DNA of 64,000 nt, taken from assembly GCA_013397845.1 (NCBI GenBank), contig VZTG01007409.1:1836485-1900484 (forward strand). The letters are read 5' to 3'. The DNA comes from Melanocharis versteri. Its lineage: Eukaryota > Chordata > Aves > Passeriformes > Melanocharitidae. The position numbers and the translations under genes are program-made. Shown in pieces: positions 38,501 through 51,700 of this stretch (the first letter of the stretch is position 1; every line of letters starts with the position of its first letter). Under the pieces are notes generated by a model. The model saw only the letters and a list, made by a program, of their open reading frames with translations, was not told the origin of the DNA and did no database searches.

Positions 38501-40801
38501 GTTCATTGAGCTTGTGAAAGTTGCAGCAATGTCAGCTTCCAATCTTATGCCTTGGGAAGCAGAGGGAATTGGAGAGGTCAGGGGCTGCTGGGCAGCAGTC
38601 AGCTATTAGAGTATAAAAAGTAATAATAGTCATGGCTCACTAAAGAAGGCAGCAAGAGAACACAGAACTGAGCTCACAGCAGAACAAAGAAATGCTGACT
38701 TTGTGAAAGCAAACAATATATATGAAATACAAAATCTTTTTCAAACTGGTATAGAGATTAGGTCAGACCTCAACTTATTAACTACAAACCAATCAAATTA
38801 ACTACATAAGATTATTTCTTCCCCATACCATTTCAGGATATTAGACTGTAGATAGCCTGTTCTTTGACTCCCTTTCACTATGTTACCTGTACAATGTTAT
38901 TTAAAAAGCTAAATCATATGCTAACAGCTGGCACATTAGTTGAGAGACTGCATTTACTTGGTAATTGCTAACAATTAATGTAATTTTAAAAGTAAGGGGA
39001 AAGGTAGCAGCAAAATATATTGGGATGAAATTGAACATGCAATCACAGGGAGAAGGCCTGAAGATGAGGAAAAAATATTTTAAAAATATTTAAATTTTTT
39101 AAAATGTGTAATGGTTTTTATCAAAGATGAACTAGAAATGACTACTCTGTTATCAATTGTTAGAAATAGTCAGAGCATCAAAATAAGAACAGATGACTTA
39201 CTATAAATACCTACAAGAACACTATGCAGAGTAGTAGCTCCACCATGTAGAAATATGACACAGCCCCTAGTTTGATACCCAGCATTGTTTTGTTTTTTTT
39301 TTTTTAAGAGCAAATATAATTATACCTTTATAAGTAATTATGTCAGTCAGGAACTTAAAATTGCATTGCCTAATTCTGTTCCCTTTTATATTATTGTGGG
39401 AAAAAAAAAAAAAACCAAAAACCCTAAGATTTTCAATTCTATTTATAGCAATTATTGTCTGTGATAAATACGAGGTAAAAGGAGCACAGTGTACCATAGT
39501 CCACTGTGTGAAGGTGTGGAAACCCATGACCTGATGAATGAAATCTGATGAAACGATCAGAATTCCAGTTTCTATTCCGTGGCATTACTTGCTCACAGAA
39601 TTCTAGAGCAGTATACAAATTTTGACTGAAAGCTGAAAAAGAAAAACTAAATGTGAAAGAAAGTGAAATATTCAGAATGGGATTCATAATGTAAGAACCC
39701 CATCTCTACATAAGTTACTTAATTCAGTATAAGCATGTGATAATAGTTATAAGAAATTAATTAATTAATTAATTGCAATACTTGATATACATAATTCTAT
39801 TGCTGACTTGGCATCTTGACAGGATAGTTTTGATTCAGTGTGTGATCTGGGTAAGTTCTGCCAGGGCAGCTTTTAGTGTTCAGTGCCTTCAGCTGCTCAG
39901 CACCAGCATTCCCGACATGCTGTTCGCGTATGTTCCACAGGTACAAAAGAGGGCACTTGGAGCTGTAAATTGCAATCTAAATAGTGACCTACTGAGTAAA
40001 TAACTGTTCCTCTATTATCAGCACCTCTTCTTCCCAAGTTTGGGGGCAGTGTTGCTGTAGCCACTCTGCTGAATGCTTGTGTGACATTGCTTCCATTGTG
40101 ATAATGCTGCACTGGTGTCAGGATGTGACTTTGATTGAATCTGGCAGTAAAGATCATCTTCCTGTCTCCTGATTTCCCTTTATCTCTGTCTATTGGTTGC
40201 TGCAATCTTTTATTTGATAAAATCTTTTTCTATTTGTTGAGGAGTAACAGCTGGCTATGATACGCTAGGTAAGAAGGAAGAGATATATTGTTACAATTAC
40301 TACTGGAAGGCCAAGTGACAAAATTTCATTTTAGGGAAATGAGAATGGTAGGTGTATCATGATGATACAGACTCTGGGTGTAAGAGTGGTAATTTTGTAA
40401 CTAGTGATTTACTTGTTTATTTTGACACATTGTTTTAAACTTCCAAATTGTAACAGTGGATTTTGTGACCCTTGAAAAAAAGACAATTTACTCAGGCAGA
40501 TCTTTCACACAGGCACACTCAAGATATATGTTCTGAGAGATTAATAAAAATTACTATTTTTTTAAAACAGTAAGAGACAGACTTTTCTTCTAAGGTAATT
40601 TAAATATTTATTATATCTTAATCTGAACCTATTATTTTAGGTTATCGAAGATTAAATTGATGTTTAACAAATGTACCTACTAACACACATACTGGCAATT
40701 TTTTTTCCATATGGATATCTATTCTAATTGACTTCCCATTTCTTATTTATATTCACTCATATCTTTACTTATTTGTCTTTGCCTTTGAGTTAGTCAACCT
40801 A
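35575..40801. other. Unique AT-rich DNA
   Basis: No recognised gene. Simple-sequence spots include an A run near 36,141-36,151, T runs near 38,275 and 38,449, A near 39,401, and an AATT-type repeat at about 39,754-39,774. A slightly GC-richer patch at 39,830-40,200 carries a 102-codon minus frame without recognisable similarity. Confidence 0.5.
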
Positions 40802-40804
40802 CAA

Positions 40805-40835
<31 letters not shown>

Positions 40836-40847
40836 CAAAACAAATAA
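40802..40847. repeat. Microsatellite (CAAAA)n
   Basis: A short A run is followed by six exact CAAAA units from 40,811 and a partial unit. Confidence 0.95.
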
Positions 40848-41107
40848 ACCCTGTATTAAACAGAAAACCCTCAAACATCAAATGAACTATACTGTACGCT
40901 GTATACTGCCATCTTAAGCAGCTGAATGTTTCCTTTTATTGCAATTTATGTCAATGATAAATGTGAGTGAACGCTTGATTAACAACATAACAGTCATTAT
41001 AATGAATCTTTTGCTCAAAGTGAAGTTAGCAGAAAAAAATTAGCTTTGCCCTTCTGATTAAAATAAAAGTAGATTTTGAGGTGAGGGTGTGTTGTTTTCA
41101 TAGTGGC

Positions 41108-41151
41108 TTTTGTTTGTTTGTTTGTTTGTTTGTTTTGTTTGTTTGTTTTTT
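41108..41151. repeat. Microsatellite (GTTT)n
   Basis: About ten GTTT units with one GTTTT variant. Confidence 0.95.
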
Positions 41152-44100
41152 GGTAGTTGTTTTCTTTTTGTTATGGTATTATGGTTAAAAATAAGATTAA
41201 AGATTGCAAAATGTTATCTTAAAATCAGCAGAATTTATTAACAATTGTTCCTTTTCAAAAATACTCTTATTAAAAATATCAGATCTACGTAAAAGTTTTT
41301 TCTGATCAAAATATTCCTTTTCTTCCATTAACTTCTCCTCAACTACTTTCTGCATTCTGCTTGACATGCTAATATAAAAACTTTTCCCCAGAAGGAATGT
41401 CTTCTCACTCTGTTGCAACAACTACAGTACCTTGGTTTCAACATTTCACTTTAATATACTTTTTCAGTTTCTCTGGAGTTTCCTAGTTTTATACTTAACA
41501 CTGGAAAAGTAATAATTTATTCTCCCTAACAGTCTATAGTTTTTGTGTGGTGGTTTGGTTTTTTTGGTTGGTTTGGTTGTTTTGGGGCTTTTTCCAGTGA
41601 ATAGGTGAATAGGTCTTCCTTGCAGCTATATCATTGCTAAAAACTATTTGCTGTTATATTTACATCATTTCTAATTCAGAGATCAATGGATAATAGTCTA
41701 TTTCAAAATGTTTATTGTTTATTTAAGTTTTCCTACCAAATGCTGGCCAAATGTGTATTATAGTATTGCAATTAAAAGCCAAGTCTTTATATCTCTACCA
41801 CTCCGGAGGAAAATAAGCTTCGGTACAATTCTGATAAATGTGCAGATGGGTTTTCTTAACTATAAAGCATCTAGCTCTCTTTGAAGGGATGAGACATGCA
41901 GAGACTTATTTTTGCTCTTGAGTCCTCATTCTGCCTTTTGTCTGAATTGAGTTTATTCTGCTCATCTAACAAGTTCAGATACTTAATCAAACTTTGGATA
42001 CTTGGTCACAGCTTATCTGAACCTCTAGCTTTGGAAATCTGACATAAATTGTGTGTCACTTGAGATTCTTGCTACACTTTTGATTTTGGGCAAATCAAAT
42101 ACGCTTGGCAACATTGCAGAAAATTTATCAAACACATAGTACAAAAAACCTTAACAGAGCTCAGGCAAAGCACAAAGTCATTCCAATCTCCTCTAGGCTT
42201 TAGGGAAAAGAATAATGATATGTAATCAGAGGAGCCAGAGTAATGACGTCATTAAGATGTTTACTGCATGAACACAGCGTAGGATCTTACACACAGCCTT
42301 CATTTCCACTGATGTTTTGTTACATTTTACTGTTTTTCAGAACATCTACTTATATTCTATATTATGTATTGCTCTGATGACATCTGGTGTTTCTTTCCAT
42401 GCAGACAGATTGGAATGTGCGAGAGGTTAAGGTAAACCTAGATACCTCCCTAAAGAGATTTAGGCTTGAAAATATAATGGCACCCTGGAACCAGGTATTG
42501 CCTAGACAAGAGCCAGAGGGATGACAGGCTTCCAGGTTTGACTTGATTCTCCTTCCTCTAACAGTAGACTAACTAATTCCAGGCATTTATTTTGTTGCTT
42601 CTCAGGAAATACTCGCTTTCATTGTTTGCTCCCTCCCTGTCTCCCCTATGGACATCAAGCCTAGATTTGACAGAGAAACAGTTCCAGCACATGAGAAATG
42701 GATCTGTCTCTTTGCTTCCTTACTGGATTACCTTTAAATACACTTTATTCATTATTATTTTGTTCAGTGTTCTCCTATAAAACGCCTAACATGATTGGAA
42801 ATTCCTCCATTTTACTGCTACAGACAGTACAATTAGTAAAGCACTGGGACATCACATTACATGAACAACAAGAGCATTTAGTCCATTCTTTGTATACATG
42901 CATTGTTTCTTTTGAAAATAAATCTCTGTGGAATTAAAAAGGATAGCACAGGGAAGGTGACGTCTATAACATTTGATGTTTAATTTTTAAATTATTTAAG
43001 TCATTAAGGTAATTCCACAAGGTCAGTCTGAATAAACTTCAAACTTTATTTCTGTTTCAAAAATAAATCCACTAGGCCACAGGTACAAAACCAGACAGGA
43101 TTGTACAGTAGTGCTCTTCTTTGTCATTATGAGAATGCATAGTCATGTTTTTTAAACATCTATTTTTAAAAAAACTCTAAGAAAAAAACAATGCAGAAAT
43201 GGATAAAAAAATTATAAACTATTTTATTAAGCAATCAAACATGAAAAAGGACAATAAATGAACAAAAATTCGATCACATTTTAATTTAAAATTCATTCTA
43301 TTCTATCTCATCTTTCTAATACAGAAGGGTTAACTTTATATGACAGGATTATTTTATTCCACAAATCGAAACTAACAGGCACATGCTTTATCTGATTTTT
43401 GGCCTTGAAAATGTTTTTCACATAACCTTTAAAGTGTTTACTCTTTTTTTTTTTATTACTTCTCTTTCTTCTCTTTTTAACACTATACTTCTGTGTAACA
43501 AAATATGAACAACACACATTTTAAATGCTTTCATACCTGTATGACAGCATGAATACTGATTCACTCAATGCAGTGAAACAAAAACTTCATAAATAGTGAG
43601 CATACAATATTTTATAAAACATTTTCATAGTTAAAAGAAGTGTCACATTTTTCCTTTTACCAAAATAGCACATTTGAGCTGGTTTTAGCAGCTAGCTAAT
43701 CAGTTTCAAAACAAGATTTTCCCAAAAAATCTTTTTTTCCTATACTAAGCAATATGCTCTCCTTTAGTCTTTTTTTTTTCCCTCTTTTTTTTCTTTTTTT
43801 TTTCAGCATGTAATATATTCCTTTCTGTTATCATCATAAACATGTTTGGTATTTTTTTATTTATATTTAACTTATTCCCTCTTGTCCTATCATCTTTTCT
43901 CCTAGCATTATGCAATATGGTTTGACTGCTGCTCTCCTACCCTATTAGCCTTCTCCTGTCACCTCAAGTCTTTTTTTCATCATTTCTTTCCTACCCTTTA
44001 TACTTCCACTTTCATCTTCCCTTTTCCCTTTATAAAGGAGTATTCCACTACCTTGTACTGTTGCCTGCAACTTACATTTTTTCTCCCCAAATAAAAGGTC

Positions 44101-44538
44101 TGTACTTTGGCTCTACATTCATGACAGCCTTCTATCATTTACCTTCCTCTTCTATTTTGGCTTCATTTTTTTCTATTTTCTGTCTTCTTATACACAGGAA
44201 TAATATTTTTAAACATATGTTGATACATTTGCTTTGTTTCTGACAAGGACATCTATGGTGCCATTTACCCAACCTCTTTCAGATGCTGCAATGTAAACAC
44301 TTACAAATTTTTTGGTCAGTCCAAAGATAAAAGCTGATATTAGGAAGGAATTCTATGATAGACAAATCAGATACAAACACTGATAACTATTCTTCCTTTT
44401 CTCTAGGAGAAAATCTTTGCATCTAGCCTCTTCTGCTTTCAGAAAAGGGTATCAGAGATGAAGAGAAATACCCAACACATGCATACTGCATGAATAAACA
44501 TTTGGGTGAGTGGACAGTCCTGCATAAGTGTATTTACA
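41152..44538. other. Unique AT-rich DNA, partly pyrimidine-biased
   Basis: From about 43,730 to 44,270 the plus strand is noticeably pyrimidine-rich. It includes a tract ending TTTTTTTTTCAG near 43,806 that mimics a splice acceptor. No open frame of note follows. Nothing else is recognised. Confidence 0.5.
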
Positions 44539-44730
44539 ATTGAAACAATATCTGTGAAACATTTTACACGAAATTAAGTAGTACTAGCATGAGAATATCC
44601 ACACAGTGTGGTAGATATTTAGTCTCTTTATTTTAGATATTGAAACAATATCTGTGAAACATTTTACACGAAATTAAGTAGTACTAGCATGAGAATATCC
44701 ACACAGTGTGGTAGATATTTAGTCTCTTTA
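44539..44730. repeat. Exact 92-bp direct duplication, period 100 bp
   Basis: Copy 1 is 44,539-44,630 and copy 2 is 44,639-44,730, with 8 bases (TTTTAGAT) between. The two copies are identical over all 92 bases, beginning ATTGAAACAATATCTGTGAA and ending TAGTCTCTTTA. Identity implies a recent duplication or an assembly artefact. Confidence 0.95.
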
Positions 44731-44828
44731 GTCTCTTACATCTGCTTTTCATGCCAGATTGCACAGAGTAGTCTTGAGCCACTGACCTTGGAACCAGATT
44801 GATTAGGCCACTACATTTCTCTGCCTAT

Positions 44829-45070
44829 ATTTTTCTCTCTTTCTCTTTCTTTCTTTTTCTTTCTTTCTTTCTTTTCTTTCTTTCTTTCTTTTTCTTTCTT
44901 TCTTTCTTTTTTTCTTCTTTCCTCTTTCTTTTTTCTTTCTCTCTATCTTTCTTTCTTTCTGTCTCCTCTCTCTCTCTTTCTTGCTCTTTCTCTTTCTCTT
45001 TTTTTCTCTCTTTCTCTCCCTCTTTCTGTCTTTCTGTCTTTCTGTCTTTCTGCCTTTTTTCTTTGCCTCT
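44829..45070. repeat. Long polypyrimidine tract, TTTC/TCTC/TTTCTGTC units
   Basis: About 240 bases are almost entirely C and T, with only a few purines, including a GTCT variant block near 45,025-45,053. The minus strand is polypurine. The 82- and 94-codon frames over it are low-complexity translations and not genes. Confidence 0.96.
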
Positions 45071-47999
45071 CAAAGGGTATTAGGGGAAGTTATCATCTGA
45101 TATGTTCCTGAGCTGTGGCTGTATTCTCACGGCAAATGAAGATGTTGCCACAACATATTCCTTTATGTGGAAATTTAGAAGCTCTACCAGACCCAGTACC
45201 ACTGGTATCTTTCATGCAGAATGTAAAGCTTCTTTCGGAATTTTTTTTGTGAATTTCCCAAGGTTTAGGAAAATAAGAATTATAATTCCATTTTAGAACT
45301 GGTTTAAAATGGAACTTGGTCTGCAATTAGATAGACAAAAATCATGCAAGGTTCAAGGAACTTCTAGGAAGAATTACTTGTATCATGGAGTAAGTTTTCA
45401 GAGATATGTATATCCTGCTGCATTCTTTTAATGGGTGTCAAACGGTTAGCAGAAGAATGCCGTAAGGTGCAAAGGACCATCTTGAATTTCACCTCAGTTG
45501 ACTTAGGTGCTAGTTCTAATTGATCATTCATTTCCCTATATTTAATCATATTAGTTAATTATGAAATTATTGCAATACTTATGCAATAAAGATTTGGAGA
45601 TATCTCTTTTGATGCATAGTCAAAAGAACATATCTGCTGGCTTATACCTACACTCTTAGAAAACTCTGTGCAGTAGGAATAAAATTGTTATTTTCTATTT
45701 CCTTAAGATGTTTAGAAGTATGTGCATTTAAACTTATGCATATAAGTATTATGTATGTGTACATATCTAAGCATGATTAATAGAGGGCAATCTGAGCTTC
45801 TTAACTGAGGTGTCTACCGTACAAAACAGAGGGACTGATTTATCCTGAACTGCTGAGGCTCAAGACATAGGTAAATAAATGTCTACACTATAATTTAATC
45901 GTAGTGAGATTCTAGGATTCCTCATTAACTAGTGTCTGCCCTTGAGTGGATTGCAGCAAGTCATTACTTGGATACTCCTGATCCATTTTGATAAAAAATA
46001 CATCATTTTAGTCTTGTCTTTGTAAAATGGTATAAAAGCCCAAGGAGATGGCAACTGAAGCTGATGTAAAAGTAAGAAAGTATTGACTTAAGTCAGAAAG
46101 TAGAGTGCTGACCAACTTGTGAGAACCAAGTTCAGATCCTTTGTTGGTTTATCATACTGCATCCTAGCTACAGCAAACAGGTAAAGAGATTAGATGCCTT
46201 GTTTTAATGCATCCAGAGTTGAAATGAATGTCAGTACTTGTAATGAAATGTAGAAGACCTTTAGAAATATTTTGACTTAATACTGGCCAAAAGGCTTTTT
46301 TTATAATTTATAATGATGAAGTTGCTTGAGTTTGGATCAGTAATGGAACACAGAGCAACTACAACCTTCCAATCACATCAGGAAAAAAAAGCCTGAAAAT
46401 TTGCTGTCAACATTCTAAGGTCACTTAAAGATTTAAACTCTTCTAGGCCATGTCTCCTTTTGGAAACAGAATAGTTGGAATCAATTAGTAATGCAAAACA
46501 CATTTTGCTTTGTATCAACATAACTTTTGCTTTGCAATTGGCAAATCAGTTGTAAAATAAAACTGACAAGCACTGTCCACACTTTATGATACTTTCTGAC
46601 AGTTTTTCAAGATTATTTAACTTCTCTTGCCTTTTATGTGAAAGTTTAGGGAACAGTTATTGGAAAAGCTGCCAGTCTGTTCCTTGTCACAAGATACCTG
46701 CATTTACTTATCTGAAAGGGAAAAATTCAGGTAGCACTGAAGACTAAAATTAATGATTGCACAGTTTATGCAGGGAATATACAAGAAAGATAACAGTGTG
46801 TTATTTGTTGTCATAAATAAAATAATTTCTTTAAGAATCCATTTTAAAAAAATGCCTTACTTTATCACACTGAGGTGCTGTAAATTTTTACAGAATAAAA
46901 AGAAACTTATAGCTTCTTCTGACAAGCATATCATAATTCCTCTTTCTAATTTTTTTTTAAAGGAAATTTTTAAATGGAAAATTTTAAAAAATACCTGTAA
47001 CAAGATTGCAAATTGCAGATGTTAAGAATTTTCTTTTCTTGAAAGAATCCACCTTTTTTCTCCCACCAACCTGTGCTGAACCTGTCTTTATTAATATAAT
47101 TCAACTATATTCCTGAAATACAGCTTGAAGGAATATTTGAATACAGAGACTAGGATATAAAGCAGTCTCGCTGAAAAGAAAGGTGATATATTGTCATAAT
47201 ATATCTTACAATTATAATAGTTCAAAGAAACACTGAGACTCCAGCTTAAATTTGTTAAATAGTTTCTAATGAGTCCATAATGTTATTGCTCATTTACAAT
47301 GGAAGTCCCACACTGACAAGTTTTAACAGTTCTTACCTCTGAACAAGCCTAAGTGGTAAAGCCAGGCTCATCATTGATTTCCATAAACTAATCAGATTAT
47401 GGCATGATTTAATTTTTAAAAATATTTATATATATTTTCACACATATGCAAGAAATATATCCTACAAAATAAATATATATTCTATATTCTATTGTTACAT
47501 TGTAATGACAAAGTCTCCTTATTCTGTCAAAACTTACCATACTATGATGCACAGTACAAAACAGTATCCATATGAAAACAAGTTTTCTGGAAAAACCATG
47601 ATCCTGATGAAATCCTGTAACACCTTTTTGTTTTCTTTGTTTAACAAAGGGCAAAATTCTTTTCTATTCTTTTCTTCAAATGGAAAAGAGAAAGGGAGAT
47701 TTAACAACCCTTCCAGTTATTAATAAAATAACATTTTAACTTTATCACACAGTGTAAAAATCTTTAAAATTAATAAGTTCTGTATTAAGTGACATTTCCA
47801 AATATCAAGTCTGGCTTTTGTTCTATATGAATAGGGGTTGGAATTTTTTAAAAAAAATGTATGATATATATGGTAATGACATCAAAGAAATATGGTTTTG
47901 ATGAATAGAATAATTTTAAAACACATGTTAATTAGGGTAGAAGAATAAGAAGGAAACAGTGCCAAGGAAAGAGGTTTTTCTGTCAAAATGAGATAAAGT
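45071..47999. other. Unique AT-rich DNA
   Basis: No gene or repeat recognised. Short frames of 61-90 codons occur on both strands without relatives I know. Confidence 0.5.
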
Positions 48000-48340
48000 A
48001 GAAAAAATGGCAAAGCTGACATATTCTTACCTACCAGACTGTCAGGTGGGCTGCTTCAGAACATTTTTTATGACCCACCACTGTGCAAGTACTACTGCCA
48101 AAGGCAGATGGATGAAAATGCCAAGCATATGTGAAGAAGGTCAACAACAAAGATACTAAAAGGAAATACAACACTCTAAACATTTTTATGGCACTTTGTG
48201 TTACAGCTACAAGTAGTTGGCTTCTTAAGGTGGCCAGGAAGAAAAACCTAGGAGCAAAAAGATGCTTTTGGCATGAAGTTAATTAATTGGCTAGTCTACT
48301 ATAAATTACGATCTCCAATACCATCAGGTGGATGTGCTCC

Positions 48341-48785
48341 TTAGCATATAGTGTAACCCAAATTACATATTAAAAAGTCTGGCCAGAGAGCCCTAAAGTT
48401 CCTGTTCAGCTCCAGTACTTGGGTGTCTATGGTATGAGCCAATACGTGGAGCACACATCCTCCTGGGTTTTGGCTGGTTCTGGTTATAACATATAGTTCC
48501 TCTACGTGTGCCAGGGACACCCAGGAGTGCTTCCAAGTATATTGGTTTAGACTTATCTCTGGCACCACTGTTGCTAAGCTCTTATTTTTTTTTATTCCAG
48601 TCATAGGTATAGCCTTGACATGGGCTTGAGAAATTCTTCAGTGGGGTACAAAGCTGCTTTATGACCAGAAAGGGTTGCCTTTTAGTAGGTGGTTGTAGTT
48701 TATTGGGTAGCTCAGCTAGAATGAGACCGGGGAAGTCTGCCACTCTCCTGGGGGATGGGTTGTTTATATTATAAGGTTGCATCAA
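48341..48785 (-). pseudogene. Possible decayed coding remnant, unassigned
   Basis: Two minus-strand frames, 48,582-48,785 and 48,341-48,604, overlap in different phases. They meet at a run of nine T (A on the coding strand) near 48,587-48,595, the kind of place where a slip breaks a reading frame. The region is GC-richer than its neighbours. I cannot identify the family; an endogenous-retrovirus origin is a guess from context. It could also be chance. Confidence 0.2.
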
Positions 48786-51700
48786 TTACTATATTTGCCA
48801 TTGAGGAGACAAATTCTGCCAACGACAGGCTGGAGTTTCTCTGTGACATGAAACAATGAGGCTTGGCAAAGAGATTGTGCTACACTGCCCTAACCCACAA
48901 AATTATCAGAATTGTTAAACTGAGAGGAGAGCGAAATCTCAAAGGAGTTTTCCTTGTATCATCAGTTTTCTAACTGATTGTGGTGAAACTTCAACATCAC
49001 CATTAGAATAAAATGGAGGAGGTTCTTTGTACTATTCTCAATTCAATGTGTCAATATGCAGAAGCATTTGTCAGCTGCAAAACCAACATATTTTTCCAGA
49101 ATAGATTTAAGGTATCTATCATGTGTCTTCACTTGTGCAAGCATTTTATGTAAAACCCGAATGTTGCAAAAGACTGAGAAAGGGCATTGCTTAAGGATGA
49201 AATTGCTGTGTACTTCTGGATTTGCTAGGAGAGGCAATCACAAAGACCAATACCTGCTTTATGTTTTCTATTAAAAATGGAATAAATATCAGAGCGATGC
49301 ATTCTAATCCAAAGCATCCAGCATTCACAAAATTTAACACTGATGCTGCAATTTTCTATATGATTTTGGGGCAGAAGAAGGTGATGAATGTTCCCTAATA
49401 ATTTTTAGTCCAATAATATAGTTTTATTATTCATTACAGTGTTTCATAATAAATTTATGCAGCGCCCCAAAGGAGTCATTGTCACTTCAAGCAAAGTAGT
49501 AGCTCTTACCAAACCTTCCTAAGACACCTTACAAAATGAAATTCCTTGAGGCAACAATTTATAAAAGTGGTTTCTATTGCTAAAAACACTATAAAGCAGA
49601 ACATAATCAGTAACATGATGAAGTAAATGTCTTTTCTTAGTTCAGAACAGTTCTCCCTATAAAGTATATGTTGTCAATAATCATTTACTCTTAATAAAAA
49701 CATTCCTATAAAATCATTATTTCAAAACTTTATGGCTTCAGACTCCAAACTCATTAATTTTCACATCTAGATACAGAGGTTTCAATGTGAGGTCGCTAAA
49801 CCAGCATGCTCAAGGTTATAATACTGATCATTCAGTGGATAACAATATTTATTTTAAGTCAGTAAGAGAGTTTATTTCAGGAAATACACCTACTTTTTTT
49901 TTTTTTTTTTTAATTTCTGTTATTCGATTAATTCTCAGAAAGGTGGGAACACTGTAAATTAATTTGTGTGTGCATTGGGGTGGAGGACATCTGAGACAGA
50001 AAATTACACCAAAATGTGGATTAAAAGCTGACCTTTGTTGCTTTTTATCTGCTATTTGCTGGAGTTTCTGTAAGGCTCTGAATGAGCAGTGCATGTCAAA
50101 AGGAGTTCATGCTCACAGAGATGGGCTGTCCCTCCTTTGACAGTCTCTTGGAGGTTTTAAAAAAACATTTAGAATATTTCAAGAGAGGAGCAAGAGCCTA
50201 ATAACAGGGTGATGATGAAACTAGGTCTCAAAACTCTGTGTTAAATTTGGAATTAATAGATGAGCCTTTTTGATTGATAGATATTTGAACTCATTAAGAT
50301 TTAAGATATAAGGTTTAAGTTATAAGAGTTATCTTCGGAACTGAGGAAACTAATAGGACACGTAAGGTAAAGGCTTTAAGAGAATCCTACAATACCAAAA
50401 ATTCCCATAAAAACATATGTTTTTTTAATATATATAAAACAAAAAGTTGTCAGAATCTTTGGGGATAAAGAAAAGAAATAATAGAGGCTCTAGGCTGAGG
50501 ATCAGATAAGGAAATATTCAGGAATATTAAAGAGTAGGAAAATACCTAGGAAAATAGTACTCTGTAAGAAAACATGCTTGTGCACATAACTACAAATTCC
50601 GTAAGGCAATGATTCTGACTACAGAAGAACTTTAAATCTTTCTACAGATCAAATTATTTTTAGACTCTTTGTTTCCTGATGTGTAACATGGTTATACCGT
50701 GTTAACAAGGTAATACAAATTCTTTACCCAGCCTTGCTCACACCAGCAAATGAACAACATGAGTTCCTAATGTTTTGAAAAAAAAGTAGTGTTTCTAGCT
50801 AAATTTAGAATCTAAAACTATAACTTTAAAAAAACCCCATAGTTCAGCTTGAGTTTGTTGTATCTCATAGATTTCTAGTTTTCCTTATTTAAATAAACAG
50901 TGTCATGAGGGAGCTGTCATGTGGCTGAATATTGTGACACACACATCACGTTTACACATTCAGAAGTAAACATTTTTGTAATTATTTAGACTGAATGGAT
51001 TCAGTGTGGTAGACTTCCTTCCCCCGCCCCAGAAAGTGAAAAGATGCTCACATATTTATTTTCAACTATGCAGATGCTGCCATGAAAAAATTTATTCTCA
51101 GAGTCTGTCTACTTCTAGTTCTCACCATTAAGTACCAACGCACTTAATACAGGTCTGTTTCCAAGTGGGTTTGTGTGTAAAAATTTGGCATACAGAGAAT
51201 GAGAAAATATCCAATCAGGCCTCCAGCTTTGGATACTTCAAAGAACGAATGTTAAAACAGCTGAAGGGAGAGAAAGGGACATTTGGAATCTCTCCAAGAG
51301 TCAAATGCTTTATTTATGGTCAGATTTCAGGGGCCGAAACTTCCTCCTGGATTTAGTACTTAAGCCATATAGGGTATGCATAACTTCTCTTTACTTTTCC
51401 CTGCTTTAGGAAGGGAAGAATGGAGCCTTGCACTCCGACATACTAGAGAAGCATTTTAATCATTAAAAAGAAAACAAAACTCGAGAACAAGAAAATAAGA
51501 TAATTTGCAGAGGGAAGAAGGACTCTCTACTTTTGCTTGATTTATAACTAGTACCTGTTTTTCAGGGCACTGTATCTCAAGTGGAGCATCTCCAAGTAAA
51601 TAACACATGTGGAGACTTGAAGAAAAATTTCTCCATACTTCCCCAGTTTCTATCTTTGAATGGAACTTCAACAAGAATGCTGGCTGTTGGCAGCTGTTGC

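Noticed and set aside
39897..40205. 102-codon minus-strand frame in GC-richer DNA
   Set aside because: No recognisable domain or splice context on the minus strand; only composition favours it.
43771..43806. Strong acceptor-like pyrimidine tract ending in CAG
   Set aside because: It lies in a long pyrimidine-biased region with no open frame or paired donor that I could support.
44799..45083. Frames of 94 and 82 codons on opposite strands
   Set aside because: They are translations of the polypyrimidine tract.
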